Assembly (NCBI RefSeq): GCF_031456835.1
Contig: NZ_JAVDVK010000001.1
Span: 2,852,001 to 2,916,000 of the forward strand
Source: Leifsonia shinshuensis
GTDB lineage: Bacteria > Actinomycetota > Actinomycetes > Actinomycetales > Microbacteriaceae
Reading direction: 5' to 3'
DNA: 64,000 nt
Position numbers and translations under genes: made by a program. Shown here piece by piece: positions 17,639 through 25,068 of this stretch (its first letter is position 1; each line of letters begins with the position of its first letter). The notes beneath the pieces were generated by a model. The model was not told the origin of the DNA, ran no database searches, and worked only from the letters and a program-made list of their open reading frames with translations.

Positions 17639-18820
17639 TCAGTACGAGACGCCGTCGGAGGAGATCGACACGCAGTCGACCGCGTACGCGACGGCTCCGA
17701 GGGCGGCCGCGCGGGTCCCTAGCTGCCCCTGGACGATGTCCGGCATCAGGTCCGGATTGACGATGATCGAGCGCTCCACGGAGTGCCGCATCGGCCCCAG
17801 CAGGAGCTCGCCGGCCCGGGCCAGTTCGCCCCCGACGATCACGCGCTCCGGGTCGAGGAGGTTGCACAGGTTCGCCGTCGCCACCCCGATGTGCCGGCCG
17901 GCGTCCGCGATCGCCCGGATGCAGCGCGCATCCCCGGCCATCGCCTGCAGCACCACGTCGCCGAGCTTCAGACTGCCGAGGTGATCGCGGAGCTCCTCCA
18001 GGATGGCCGGGCCGCCCGCCAGTGCCTCCAGGCATCCGCGGTTGCCGCAGCGGCAGAGCGGTCCGTTCTCGCGGATGGTGGTGTGGCCGAACTCGCCGGC
18101 GACGCCGTGGTTGCCGCGGAACACCTGCCCGTTGAGGATCAGGCCCGCGCCGATCCCGTCGCCGATGTCGAGCGTGATCGTGTTGCTCTTGCCCCGGCCG
18201 GCGCCGAACCGGGACTCGCCCAGCGCGCCGAGATTGGCGGAGTTGTCGATGAAGACCGGGCGTTTGATCCGTCGCTCCATCGACTCGGCGATGGCCACGC
18301 CGTCCCAGCCGCGCATGATCCCGCTGCGCGCGATGGTGCCGGTCGCCCGGTCGATCGGGGCGGGCACGGCGATGCCGATCGCCAGCAGGTCGCTGCGGGA
18401 CGCATCCACCGACTCCAGCATGTCGTTGAGCAGCAGCGACACCTTGTCGAGCTCGTTGTCGGCCCGGTGGTCGCGCGCCAGCGGCATGTGGTTCTCGGCC
18501 ACGACGGTGTGGGCGACGTCGGCCAGCGCGACGCGCAGGTGCCGGGTCGAGAAGTGCACGCCGACCACGAGCCCGAGAGCGTGGGCGAGGGTGACGTGCT
18601 GGGCCCGGCGGCCCGAGCGGATGCTCTGCGCGGTGTGCAGCACGCCGGAGGTCGAGAGCTCTTTGACGATGTTGGACACGGTGGCCGGGGAGAGCCCCGT
18701 CGCACCGGCCAGCTCGACCTGCGTCAGGCCCCCGTGCTTCTTGATGGCGTCGACGATGCGGGCTCGGTTGGCTTCACGAAGTGAAGTCTGCGAACCCGGA
18801 GTTCGTCGCTGCGCTGCCAC
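17639..18820 (-). CDS. ROK-family transcriptional repressor (XylR/NagC type)
   Basis: A 393-residue regulator. The N-terminal winged helix-turn-helix (VELAGATGLSPATVSNIVKEL, about residues 35-55) precedes the ROK sugar-kinase-like domain with DIGDGIGAGLI, GEFGHTTI and the zinc-binding CRCGNRGCLEA. Lying directly upstream of the XylF-like transporter, it probably represses it in the absence of the sugar (inference). The GTG is chosen because TATCCT sits 7 nt before it, so the transcript is probably leaderless. Confidence 0.9.
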   Translation of the reverse strand: MAAQRRTPGSQTSLREANRARIVDAIKKHGGLTQVELAGATGLSPATVSNIVKELSTSGVLHTAQSIRSGRRAQHVTLAHALGLVVGVHFSTRHLRVALADVAHTVVAENHMPLARDHRADNELDKVSLLLNDMLESVDASRSDLLAIGIAVPAPIDRATGTIARSGIMRGWDGVAIAESMERRIKRPVFIDNSANLGALGESRFGAGRGKSNTITLDIGDGIGAGLILNGQVFRGNHGVAGEFGHTTIRENGPLCRCGNRGCLEALAGGPAILEELRDHLGSLKLGDVVLQAMAGDARCIRAIADAGRHIGVATANLCNLLDPERVIVGGELARAGELLLGPMRHSVERSIIVNPDLMPDIVQGQLGTRAAALGAVAYAVDCVSISSDGVSY

Positions 18821-18827
18821 GACGAGA

Positions 18828-18833
18828 AGGATA
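18828..18833 (-). promoter_or_regulatory. -10 box of leaderless ROK regulator transcript
   Basis: TATCCT on the minus strand, 7 nt before the GTG start. Confidence 0.5.
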
Positions 18834-18913
18834 CATGGCCGCGGACGGGTCGATCCCCGACGAATGTGATGGCTTTGTGAGATTCCTATGACGCGCGGGC
18901 GGCCGCGCCTTGG

Positions 18914-18919
18914 CAGGAT
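18914..18919 (+). promoter_or_regulatory. candidate -10 box before the PH-like gene
   Basis: CAGGAT ends 6 nt before the ATG at 18926, the leaderless spacing. The first base departs from TANNNT. Confidence 0.4.
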
Positions 18920-18925
18920 AGAGCT

Positions 18926-19312
18926 ATGGCCGACCTGCACGTGCACCCCGACCGCCTGGAGATCCATCTCACGCGGGCCGAGAAGGTGCTGGCCGTGAAG
19001 CGTGAGGATGTCGTCGTCCCGCGCGACAGCATCCGCTCGGTCGCCATCACCGAAGACCCGTGGATCTGGATCCGCGGCATCCGCGCCCCCGGAGCGGCCG
19101 TCCCGCTGACCCTGTCGCTCGGCACGTGGAAGTTCCACGGCGGCAAGGACTTCCTGCTGATCAAAGGCAAGCAGCGTGCCGCGGTCGTCATCGACCTGGA
19201 CGGCGAGGAGTACTCGCGCATCATCGTCTCGACCCCGCACGCCGCACGCCTGGTCGAGGCGCTGCGCGTGGACGGCAGCGAGCTGGCCACCGACGGCGGC
19301 GTCATCGACTGA
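18926..19312 (+). CDS. small conserved protein, possible bacterial PH-like domain
   Basis: A 128-residue soluble protein without a signal or membrane segment. The alternating hydrophobic pattern (LHVHPDRLEIHLT, EKVLAVKREDVVVPRDSI, AAVVIDLDGEEYSRIIVST) resembles a small PH-like beta barrel ending in a helix (TPHAARLVEAL). Similar short proteins are common and uncharacterised in actinobacteria. It stands alone between the divergent ROK gene and the convergent DUF1304 gene. Function is unknown. Confidence 0.7.
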   Translation: MADLHVHPDRLEIHLTRAEKVLAVKREDVVVPRDSIRSVAITEDPWIWIRGIRAPGAAVPLTLSLGTWKFHGGKDFLLIKGKQRAAVVIDLDGEEYSRIIVSTPHAARLVEALRVDGSELATDGGVID

Positions 19313-19352
19313 CCGGCGTGCCCGGTTCCGGCGCCCCCGATTCTCGGCGCAG

Positions 19353-19742
19353 TCAGGCGTTCTCGGCGATCACGAACAGGATGAGGCCTGCCAGCGGGAT
19401 CGCCCCCTGCAGCAGCGCGGCGCGCCAGAACCGCCGGTCCGTCGTGAGCAGCACGAGCGACGCCAGCACCATGCAGACGCCGCAGAAGAAGATCAGCCCG
19501 AAGCCGACCTGACGGAGCGTCGTCCAGTAGAGCACGAGCCCGACGACCGCGCCCCCGGCGAGGAACAGGTTGTAGAAGCCCTGGTTGTACGCCATCGGCC
19601 GCACGGCGTCCGCATCCCGCTGCGAGCCCACGCCGAAACGCCGCCAGACGCCGGGCGACGACCACAGCACGCTCTCCATGGCGAAGAACGCGAGATGGAC
19701 GATCGCCGCCGCTGCGATCAGAATGCTGGCGATGATGGCCAT
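19353..19742 (-). CDS. DUF1304 membrane protein, copy 1
   Basis: A 129-residue protein with four hydrophobic segments (about 1-22, 60-80, 84-104 and 108-126). The DUF1304 signature is FFAMESVLW, then WRRFGVGSQ and VRPMAYNQGFYNLFLAGGAVVGL. Function is unknown. Its start and that of the divergent FAD enzyme are separated by only 23 nt. A second DUF1304 gene lies on the far side of that enzyme. Confidence 0.88.
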   Translation of the reverse strand: MAIIASILIAAAAIVHLAFFAMESVLWSSPGVWRRFGVGSQRDADAVRPMAYNQGFYNLFLAGGAVVGLVLYWTTLRQVGFGLIFFCGVCMVLASLVLLTTDRRFWRAALLQGAIPLAGLILFVIAENA

Positions 19743-19748
19743 GGCGGG

Positions 19749-19758
19749 AGGATACGCT
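19749..19758. promoter_or_regulatory. overlapping divergent -10 boxes (DUF1304 copy 1 / FAD monooxygenase)
   Basis: Minus-strand TATCCT (19749-19754) ends 6 nt before the DUF1304 ATG. Plus-strand TACGCT (19753-19758) ends 7 nt before the FAD enzyme ATG. The two boxes share 2 bp inside a 23-bp intergenic space. Confidence 0.6.
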
Positions 19759-19765
19759 GCCGATC

Positions 19766-21034
19766 ATGGAGACGGTGCGAACGACGTGCGTGATCGCCGG
19801 TGGCGGGCCGGCTGGGATGATGCTGGGCCTGCTCCTCGCCCGCAACGGCGTGGATGTGGTGGTGCTGGAGAAGCACGCCGACTTCTTCCGCGACTTCCGC
19901 GGCGACACCATCCATCCGTCCACCGTCGGGGTGCTGGGCGAGCTGGGGCTGCGCGATGCCTTCCTCGGGCTTCCGCACACGGGCATCCGGACGCTCGATG
20001 TGGTCGTGAACGGGAACCGCCTCCACCCCATCGACTTCGGCCGGCTGGGCGCCCCCGACGACTTCCTGGTGCTCGCGCCGCAGTGGGACTTCCTGACCTT
20101 CCTCGCCCAGGACGCCGCCCGCCACCCGAACTTCCGGTTGCTGATGGAGACCGAGGCGACGGACCTCGTCCGCGAGGGGGACGTGGTCCGCGGCGTGCTG
20201 GCGCAGGGGCCCGACGGTCCGCTCGAGATCCGGGCGCGGCTCGTCGTCGCGGCGGACGGCCGGGACTCGGTGCTCCGCGCGGCGGCGGGCCTACGTCCGC
20301 GGCGGACGGGCGTCCCCATCGACGTGCTGTGGTTCCGCCTGCCGAAGCCCGAGGGCTCCTCACCGCACACGCTGGCCTACATCGGCGACGGCGGCATGGT
20401 GGTCACGATCGAGCGCCAGGACTACGTGCAGGCGGGGCTCATCATCCCGAAGGGCGGGTTCGACGGCCTGCGGGAGTCCGGGCTCGAGGCGTTCCGGGAG
20501 GCGGTCGCCGGTGCGGCACCTCACCTGCGCGCGTCGCTCGAGACGATCACCGAGTGGGACCAGGTGAAGCTGCTGAGCGTGCAGATCGACCGCCTGCCGC
20601 GATGGTTCCGGCGCGGTTTCCTCGCCATCGGGGATGCGGCGCACGCGATGTCGCCCGCGTTCGGCGTCGGCGTGAACTACGCGATCCAGGATGCGGTGGC
20701 GACGGCCAACGCCCTGACGGCGACGTTGCGCGAGCTGGGTCCCGCGGCGGATGCGCGCGAGGCGCTCACGGCGGATGCTGCCGGGGAGGTGGACCTGAGG
20801 CTGCTGGAGGGAATCCAGCGACGGCGCACGCCCCCGGTCGCCGCCATGCAGCGCATCCAGCTCGCGGCGCACCGCTTCATCTCGCGTCCGGAGGGCGTGC
20901 GCCTGCTCCCGCATCCGCTGCCGGCCCCGCTGCGTCTGGCGCTCGCCGCGGCGACGCCGGTGGTGCAGATGGTGAGCTCGCGGCTGATCGGGCGGGGGCT
21001 CCGGCCGGAGTCCGTTGCGCCCGAGTTGCGCTGA
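19766..21034 (+). CDS. FAD-dependent aromatic-hydroxylase-like monooxygenase
   Basis: A flavoprotein monooxygenase of the p-hydroxybenzoate-hydroxylase/UbiH fold, 422 residues. It has the GxGxxG motif IAGGGPAGMMLGLLLARNG (residues 9-27), the DG motif VVAADGRDSVLR, and the second FAD motif GDAAHAMSPAFGVGVNYAIQDA. It probably hydroxylates an aromatic or polycyclic substrate with NAD(P)H and O2; the substrate is unknown. The C-terminal 60 residues are hydrophobic and could associate with the membrane. It is flanked on both sides by divergent or convergent DUF1304 membrane proteins, an unusual arrangement. Confidence 0.88.
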   Translation: METVRTTCVIAGGGPAGMMLGLLLARNGVDVVVLEKHADFFRDFRGDTIHPSTVGVLGELGLRDAFLGLPHTGIRTLDVVVNGNRLHPIDFGRLGAPDDFLVLAPQWDFLTFLAQDAARHPNFRLLMETEATDLVREGDVVRGVLAQGPDGPLEIRARLVVAADGRDSVLRAAAGLRPRRTGVPIDVLWFRLPKPEGSSPHTLAYIGDGGMVVTIERQDYVQAGLIIPKGGFDGLRESGLEAFREAVAGAAPHLRASLETITEWDQVKLLSVQIDRLPRWFRRGFLAIGDAAHAMSPAFGVGVNYAIQDAVATANALTATLRELGPAADAREALTADAAGEVDLRLLEGIQRRRTPPVAAMQRIQLAAHRFISRPEGVRLLPHPLPAPLRLALAAATPVVQMVSSRLIGRGLRPESVAPELR

Positions 21035-21078
21035 ACCGGCGCGAGCGCTGGGCCGCTGCCCGGTCAGCCCGCCGGTGG

Positions 21079-21136
21079 TCAGCTCTGCCCGGGTCAGCAG
21101 GGCCCGGTCAGCTCTGCCCGGCTCAGCTCTGCCCGG
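21079..21136. repeat. three copies of a 14-bp repeat at the DUF1304 3' end
   Basis: TCAGCTCTGCCCGG occurs at 21079-21092, 21108-21121 and 21123-21136. The last copy encodes the final codons and stop of DUF1304 copy 2 (Gly-Gln-Ser-stop on the minus strand). The other copies lie just after the stop, as if the gene end had been duplicated. Confidence 0.75.
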
Positions 21137-21521
21137 TCGCCAGCCCCACGAGCAGCAGCACCAGGCCGAGCAGCGGCAGGGTGCCCTGGATGAGCGCCGG
21201 GCGCAGGTAGCCGCGGCCCGTGGTGACGAGCACCACCGCGGCCGCGATCATGCTGGCCGTCGTGAAGATGATGAGCGCCAGTCCCGCCGCATGCTGCCCG
21301 ACGCCGTAGAGGATGAGCCCGACCACCGCCCCGATCGCCAGGAACAGGTTGTAGAACCCCTGGTTGTACGCCATCGGGCGCACCGTGTCCGCCGCCGCCT
21401 GGCTCGCCACCCCGAACCGGCGCCAGACGGTCGGCCGGGTCCAGGCGACGCTCTCCATGAAGAAGATGACGATGTGCAGCGCGGCGGCGAGAGTGACCAC
21501 GACGGTGGCGAGGACGATCAT
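21123..21521 (-). CDS. DUF1304 membrane protein, copy 2
   Basis: A 132-residue paralogue of the gene at 19353. It shares FFMESVAW, WRRFGVASQ and VRPMAYNQGFYNLFLAIGAVVGL and has four hydrophobic segments. The shared core shows the two copies are homologous, but they have diverged enough not to be a recent duplication. The ATG lies 6 nt after TATGCT (leaderless). Function is unknown. Confidence 0.88.
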   Translation of the reverse strand: MIVLATVVVTLAAALHIVIFFMESVAWTRPTVWRRFGVASQAAADTVRPMAYNQGFYNLFLAIGAVVGLILYGVGQHAAGLALIIFTTASMIAAAVVLVTTGRGYLRPALIQGTLPLLGLVLLLVGLATGQS

Positions 21522-21527
21522 GGCGTC

Positions 21528-21533
21528 AGCATA
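21528..21533 (-). promoter_or_regulatory. -10 box of leaderless DUF1304 copy 2
   Basis: TATGCT on the minus strand, 6 nt before the ATG. Confidence 0.55.
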
Positions 21534-21558
21534 CCGACGGGTCCACCCGCCTCCGGGT

Positions 21559-22581
21559 TCAGCCGCGGACGTCGACGACGGTGCGTCCCCGGAGCCGGCC
21601 GGCGAGGATGTCCTCCGCGGCCGGGATCGCGTCCGCGAGCGCGACGAACCGTGTCATCGCGGCGAGGGACTCCTCGTCGAGGTCGGTGGCGAGGCGCCGC
21701 CACGCGGTCTCCCGCAGCGCGGCCGGCGCCTCCACCGAGTTGATCCCGACGAGCGTCACCGCGCGCAGGATGAACGGCAGCACCGTCGCCGGAAGGTCCG
21801 GGCCCTGCGCGAGTCCGCACGCCGCCACCACTCCGCCGTAGCGGGTCTGCGCGAGCACCGTCGCGAGCGTCTGGCTGCCGACCGAGTCGACCGCACCCGC
21901 CCAGCGCTGCGACTGCAGCGGCTTGCCGGCCGCGTCGAGCTCCGAGCGGTCGATGATCGTGGTCGCGCCGAGGTCCGTCAGGTAGTCGCGCACCTCATCC
22001 GCACGGCCGGTGGACGCGGTGACCGGGTAACCCAGTTTCGCGAGGAGGGCGACCGCGACGGATCCGACGCCGCCGGCCGCTCCGGTGACCAGGATGCTGC
22101 TCCCGCTCTCGGCGACCTCCTGCGGGTCGATCCCGTTCCGCTCCAGCGCCAGCACGGCGAGCATCGCGGTGAACCCGGCCGTCCCGATCGCCGCCGCCTG
22201 CTCCGAGGTGAGGGCGTCCGGGATGCGCACCAGCGCGGACCCGTCGACGCGCGCCCGCTCCGCGAGGCCACCGTGGTGGGACTCGCCCAGCCCGGCGCCG
22301 TTCAGCACCACGCGGTCGCCCGGATGCCACCGCGGGTCGCGCGACTGCTGCACGGTCCCGACCACATCGATGCCCGGGATGAGCGGCGAGGTGCGTGCCA
22401 CGCCGGGACGACCGGCGATCGCGAGACCGTCCTTGTAGTTGAGGTCGGAGAACTCCACGGCGATCGTCACATCGCCCGGCATGAGGAACGCGTCGTCGAC
22501 CCGGCGCACCTCCGCGCGGTGGGCGGTGATCCGTCCGCCGTCGACCTGCTGTTCGATCACGAGGGCGCGGAAGTCGCTCAT
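21559..22581 (-). CDS. acuI: AcuI/YhdH-type acryloyl-CoA reductase (MDR family)
   Basis: NADPH-dependent zinc-free medium-chain reductase, 340 residues. Family relatives reduce acryloyl-CoA to propionyl-CoA. The N-terminal GroES-like part has FSDLNYKDGLAIAGRPGV and PLIPGIDVVGTV. The nucleotide-binding domain has ILVTGAAGGVGSVAVALLAKLGY, and GGVVAACGLAQG and LVGINSVEAP are typical of YhdH/AcuI. Propionyl-CoA made here could feed the prp genes 8 kb away (inference). Confidence 0.88.
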   Translation of the reverse strand: MSDFRALVIEQQVDGGRITAHRAEVRRVDDAFLMPGDVTIAVEFSDLNYKDGLAIAGRPGVARTSPLIPGIDVVGTVQQSRDPRWHPGDRVVLNGAGLGESHHGGLAERARVDGSALVRIPDALTSEQAAAIGTAGFTAMLAVLALERNGIDPQEVAESGSSILVTGAAGGVGSVAVALLAKLGYPVTASTGRADEVRDYLTDLGATTIIDRSELDAAGKPLQSQRWAGAVDSVGSQTLATVLAQTRYGGVVAACGLAQGPDLPATVLPFILRAVTLVGINSVEAPAALRETAWRRLATDLDEESLAAMTRFVALADAIPAAEDILAGRLRGRTVVDVRG

Positions 22582-22587
22582 GCCCTC

Positions 22588-22593
22588 ACCCTA
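22588..22593 (-). promoter_or_regulatory. -10 box of leaderless acuI transcript
   Basis: TAGGGT on the minus strand, 6 nt before the ATG. The rest of the 164-nt gap (22582-22745) shows nothing else I can name. Confidence 0.55.
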
Positions 22594-22745
22594 CGCCGGG
22601 GGATCGAAGGGGTCCGGGCGCGCCTCGGCGCGCGTCTGCGTTTCCGGGCCGCGCCGGAGGTGGCGCGGGACGCGGGCGTCAGCGTCACCGGGCCGTGCCG
22701 GACGCGTCAACGGTGCCGGGTTGGCAGCAGGGCCGCCGGGGCGCG

Positions 22746-23522
22746 TCAGTTGAGCGGCTGGGTCCCGAGGGGAAGCTCGCCGCCCGCGTACAGCTCGAGC
22801 GCCGAATTCCGCAGCGCCGTGAGGGCGACACGCTGCGTCCACGGGCCGTACGAGACGCGCGCGACGCCGAGTTCCTGCAGCCGGGCGGGGGCGAGCGACC
22901 CGGGAACCGCGATGACGCTCAGCTTCTGCGCGCCCAGGCCGCCGACGAGCCGCTCGACCGTCCGCTCGTCGAGCTTGCCGGGGACGAACACGCAGGTCGC
23001 ACCCTCGTCGAGGAAGGCGCGGCCGCGCCGCACGGCCTCCTCGATCTTCTCGTCGTCGGTGGGGAAGGCATTGCGGACGAACACGTCGGTGCGGGCGTTG
23101 AGCGCGAAGGGGACGCCCTCGGCCTCCGCGGCCCTGATGGCGGCCCGCACCTCGGCGACGGCGTCGTCGAAGGGGCGCATCCGATCCTCGAGGTTGGCGC
23201 CCACGACACCGACGCCGATGGCGCGCCGGATGGTCTCGCCGGCGTCGCCGTACCCGCCTTCGAGGTCGGCGCTGACGGGGAGGTCGGTGGCCTGCACGAT
23301 GCGGCCGACCATGTCGAGCATCAGGTCGAGGGGGATGTTCTCGCCGTCCTCGTACCCGAGGGTCGCCGCGATGGAGTGGCTCGCCGTCGCCAGCGCCCGG
23401 GTGTCGGGGAGGTCGGCGATGACGCGGGCGCTGATCGCGTCCCAGACGTTCACGACTTGGAGGAGCTCGGGTGCTTCGTGCAGTCGGCGGAGTTCGGCGC
23501 CGCGCGCCTGGATGCTGGTCAT
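22746..23522 (-). CDS. isocitrate lyase/PEP mutase superfamily enzyme
   Basis: A 258-residue TIM-barrel protein of the PEP mutase/isocitrate lyase superfamily. It has VVNVWDAISARVI (the NxWD substrate loop), SADLEGGYGDA (metal-binding Asp/Glu) and NLEDRMRPFDDAVAEVRA. The KKCGH catalytic Cys motif of true lyases is absent, so the reaction (C-C or C-P bond chemistry, or oxaloacetate hydrolysis) cannot be assigned. The ATG at 23522 is preferred over the in-frame GTG at 23528 because TAGGGT ends exactly 6 nt before the ATG, whereas the GTG would fall directly against the box. Confidence 0.85.
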   Translation of the reverse strand: MTSIQARGAELRRLHEAPELLQVVNVWDAISARVIADLPDTRALATASHSIAATLGYEDGENIPLDLMLDMVGRIVQATDLPVSADLEGGYGDAGETIRRAIGVGVVGANLEDRMRPFDDAVAEVRAAIRAAEAEGVPFALNARTDVFVRNAFPTDDEKIEEAVRRGRAFLDEGATCVFVPGKLDERTVERLVGGLGAQKLSVIAVPGSLAPARLQELGVARVSYGPWTQRVALTALRNSALELYAGGELPLGTQPLN

Positions 23523-23528
23523 AGGCAC

Positions 23529-23534
23529 ACCCTA
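23529..23534 (-). promoter_or_regulatory. -10 box deciding the PEP-mutase-like start
   Basis: TAGGGT on the minus strand, 6 nt before ATG 23522 and 0 nt before the alternative GTG. Confidence 0.55.
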
Positions 23535-23555
23535 CGTCGCGGCGATCGCGGGCTC

Positions 23556-23561
23556 TAGGAT
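23556..23561 (+). promoter_or_regulatory. -10 box of leaderless LssY_C gene
   Basis: TAGGAT, 6 nt before the ATG at 23568. Confidence 0.55.
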
Positions 23562-23567
23562 GGCGCC

Positions 23568-25010
23568 ATGGCCCGCACGGGGGAGCCGCAGGAGGTGCCG
23601 AAGAGCCGTTCGGCATCCCGCCGCCGCGCCTCGCGGAGCTCGACCCTGGACTACCTGTTCTTCCTGGTCGGCGGCCTGTCGGCGGTCTGGCTCGCGTGGC
23701 TGGTGCTGACGGAGAGCTTCGAGTGGGGCTGGTTCCTCATCCTGTTCTTCGTGCTGTTCTGGGTCGTGCTCGCGTACCTGGTGCTGCCGCGGCTGCACCG
23801 CATCCTGACCGAGATCTACGTGCCCGACTACTTCATCGGTCGCGCGCGGACCAGTGACGGACTGCTCGGCGACCCGATCAACCTGGCGTTCCTCGGCTCG
23901 GAGGCGCAGCTCGACGACGCGATGCGCCAGGCGGGGTGGACCCGAGCGGACGAGATCACCGCCCGCTCGAGCTGGCGCATCATCACCGGGACGCTGCTGC
24001 GCCGAAGCTACGACGAGGCGCCGGTGAGCCCGCTGTTCCTGTTCGGGCGCCAGCAGGATGTGGCCTACCAGCAGGAGGTGAAGGGCAACCCGGCGAAGCG
24101 GCACCACGTGCGCTTCTGGCGATGCCCGGAGGGCTGGCTGCTCCCGGGCGGCCGGCGCGTCGACTGGCTGGCCGCCGGGACGTTCGATCGCTCGGTCGGC
24201 TTCTCGCTCTTCACCCTCCAGATCACCCACAAGATCGACGCGAACACGGACATCGAACGCGACCACATCGTCGCGACCCTGATGGATGCGGGGATCGGCG
24301 TCGGCGTGGACGTCATCCGGGACTTCTCGACCGGGTATCACGCGCGCAACGGAGGCGGGGACACGATCGAGACGGATGGCGACCTGCCGGTCGTGGACCT
24401 GACCCGGGTGGTCGTGGACGCCGAGAGCGTCTCCGTCGCCGCCGACGCGGATGCGCGCCGGCTCGCGCTGGTGCAGCGCCGGCCGGTGCCGACGACGCTG
24501 GGCGTGCTGCTGATGCTGCTGCGCATCCTGGCGGGCGTCGGATACATCGTGCTGAACGTCCTCGACTGGCAGAAGTTCGTCGGCTCGGAGCTGGCCGCCG
24601 GGGCGGTGAGCCCGGACGAGCGGGAGTCCGCGAGCCTCGTGCTCGGCATCGCCATGGGGGTGTTCGCGGCCGGGCTGGTGGTCTACTTCCTGCTCGCCTT
24701 GCTGATCTACTTCGGCAGCAATTGGGCGCGCATCGCGGCCATGTCGTACAGCACCCTGATCATCGTGCTGTCCGCGATCGACTTCTTCAACGGCGGCCCG
24801 CAGGTGTCGCTGCACAACAACCTCCTCGGGCTGGCGCTCGACATCCTCGTGGTGCTCGCCCTCTCGTCGAAGCGGTCGCGACTGTGGGCGCGCCGCCCGC
24901 GCGACCTCCGGCAGCGGCCCAGCCGCGGCGTCCCCGGTGCGTCCGCCGTCCCGACGCCCGGCGCGCTTGCCGCGATGGATGCGCCCGGCGACGACACCGT
25001 GGTCCGCTGA
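23568..25010 (+). CDS. LssY C-terminal domain membrane protein
   Basis: A 480-residue membrane protein. A basic N-terminus is followed by two membrane segments (about 26-47 and 53-73) and the LssY_C-type soluble domain at about 85-245. That domain includes PDYFIGRARTSDGLLGDPINLAFLGSE, SRWRII-like and RHHVRFWRCPEGW segments. Three or four further membrane segments follow (about 310-450) and a Pro/Arg-rich tail. LssY_C domains often occur with lipid phosphatase-type proteins; the biochemical role is unknown. Unlike LssY, no PAP2 phosphatase motif is visible here, so the domain is in a different architecture. Confidence 0.75.
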   Translation: MARTGEPQEVPKSRSASRRRASRSSTLDYLFFLVGGLSAVWLAWLVLTESFEWGWFLILFFVLFWVVLAYLVLPRLHRILTEIYVPDYFIGRARTSDGLLGDPINLAFLGSEAQLDDAMRQAGWTRADEITARSSWRIITGTLLRRSYDEAPVSPLFLFGRQQDVAYQQEVKGNPAKRHHVRFWRCPEGWLLPGGRRVDWLAAGTFDRSVGFSLFTLQITHKIDANTDIERDHIVATLMDAGIGVGVDVIRDFSTGYHARNGGGDTIETDGDLPVVDLTRVVVDAESVSVAADADARRLALVQRRPVPTTLGVLLMLLRILAGVGYIVLNVLDWQKFVGSELAAGAVSPDERESASLVLGIAMGVFAAGLVVYFLLALLIYFGSNWARIAAMSYSTLIIVLSAIDFFNGGPQVSLHNNLLGLALDILVVLALSSKRSRLWARRPRDLRQRPSRGVPGASAVPTPGALAAMDAPGDDTVVR

Positions 25011-25031
25011 GGATGCGCCGCTGGTGCCGCT

Positions 25032-25068
25032 GTGCCGCACCGAGCCGCTGGTGCCGCACCGAGCCGCT
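25032..25068. repeat. tandem 18-bp duplication
   Basis: GTGCCGCACCGAGCCGCT occurs at 25032-25049 and 25051-25068 (19-bp period). It lies between the convergent LssY_C and antiporter genes; the second copy ends on the first base of the antiporter stop codon. Confidence 0.7.

Noticed and set aside
22746..23522. A second methylisocitrate lyase
   Set aside because: The catalytic KRCGH/KKCGH cysteine loop is missing, so lyase activity on methylisocitrate is not supported.
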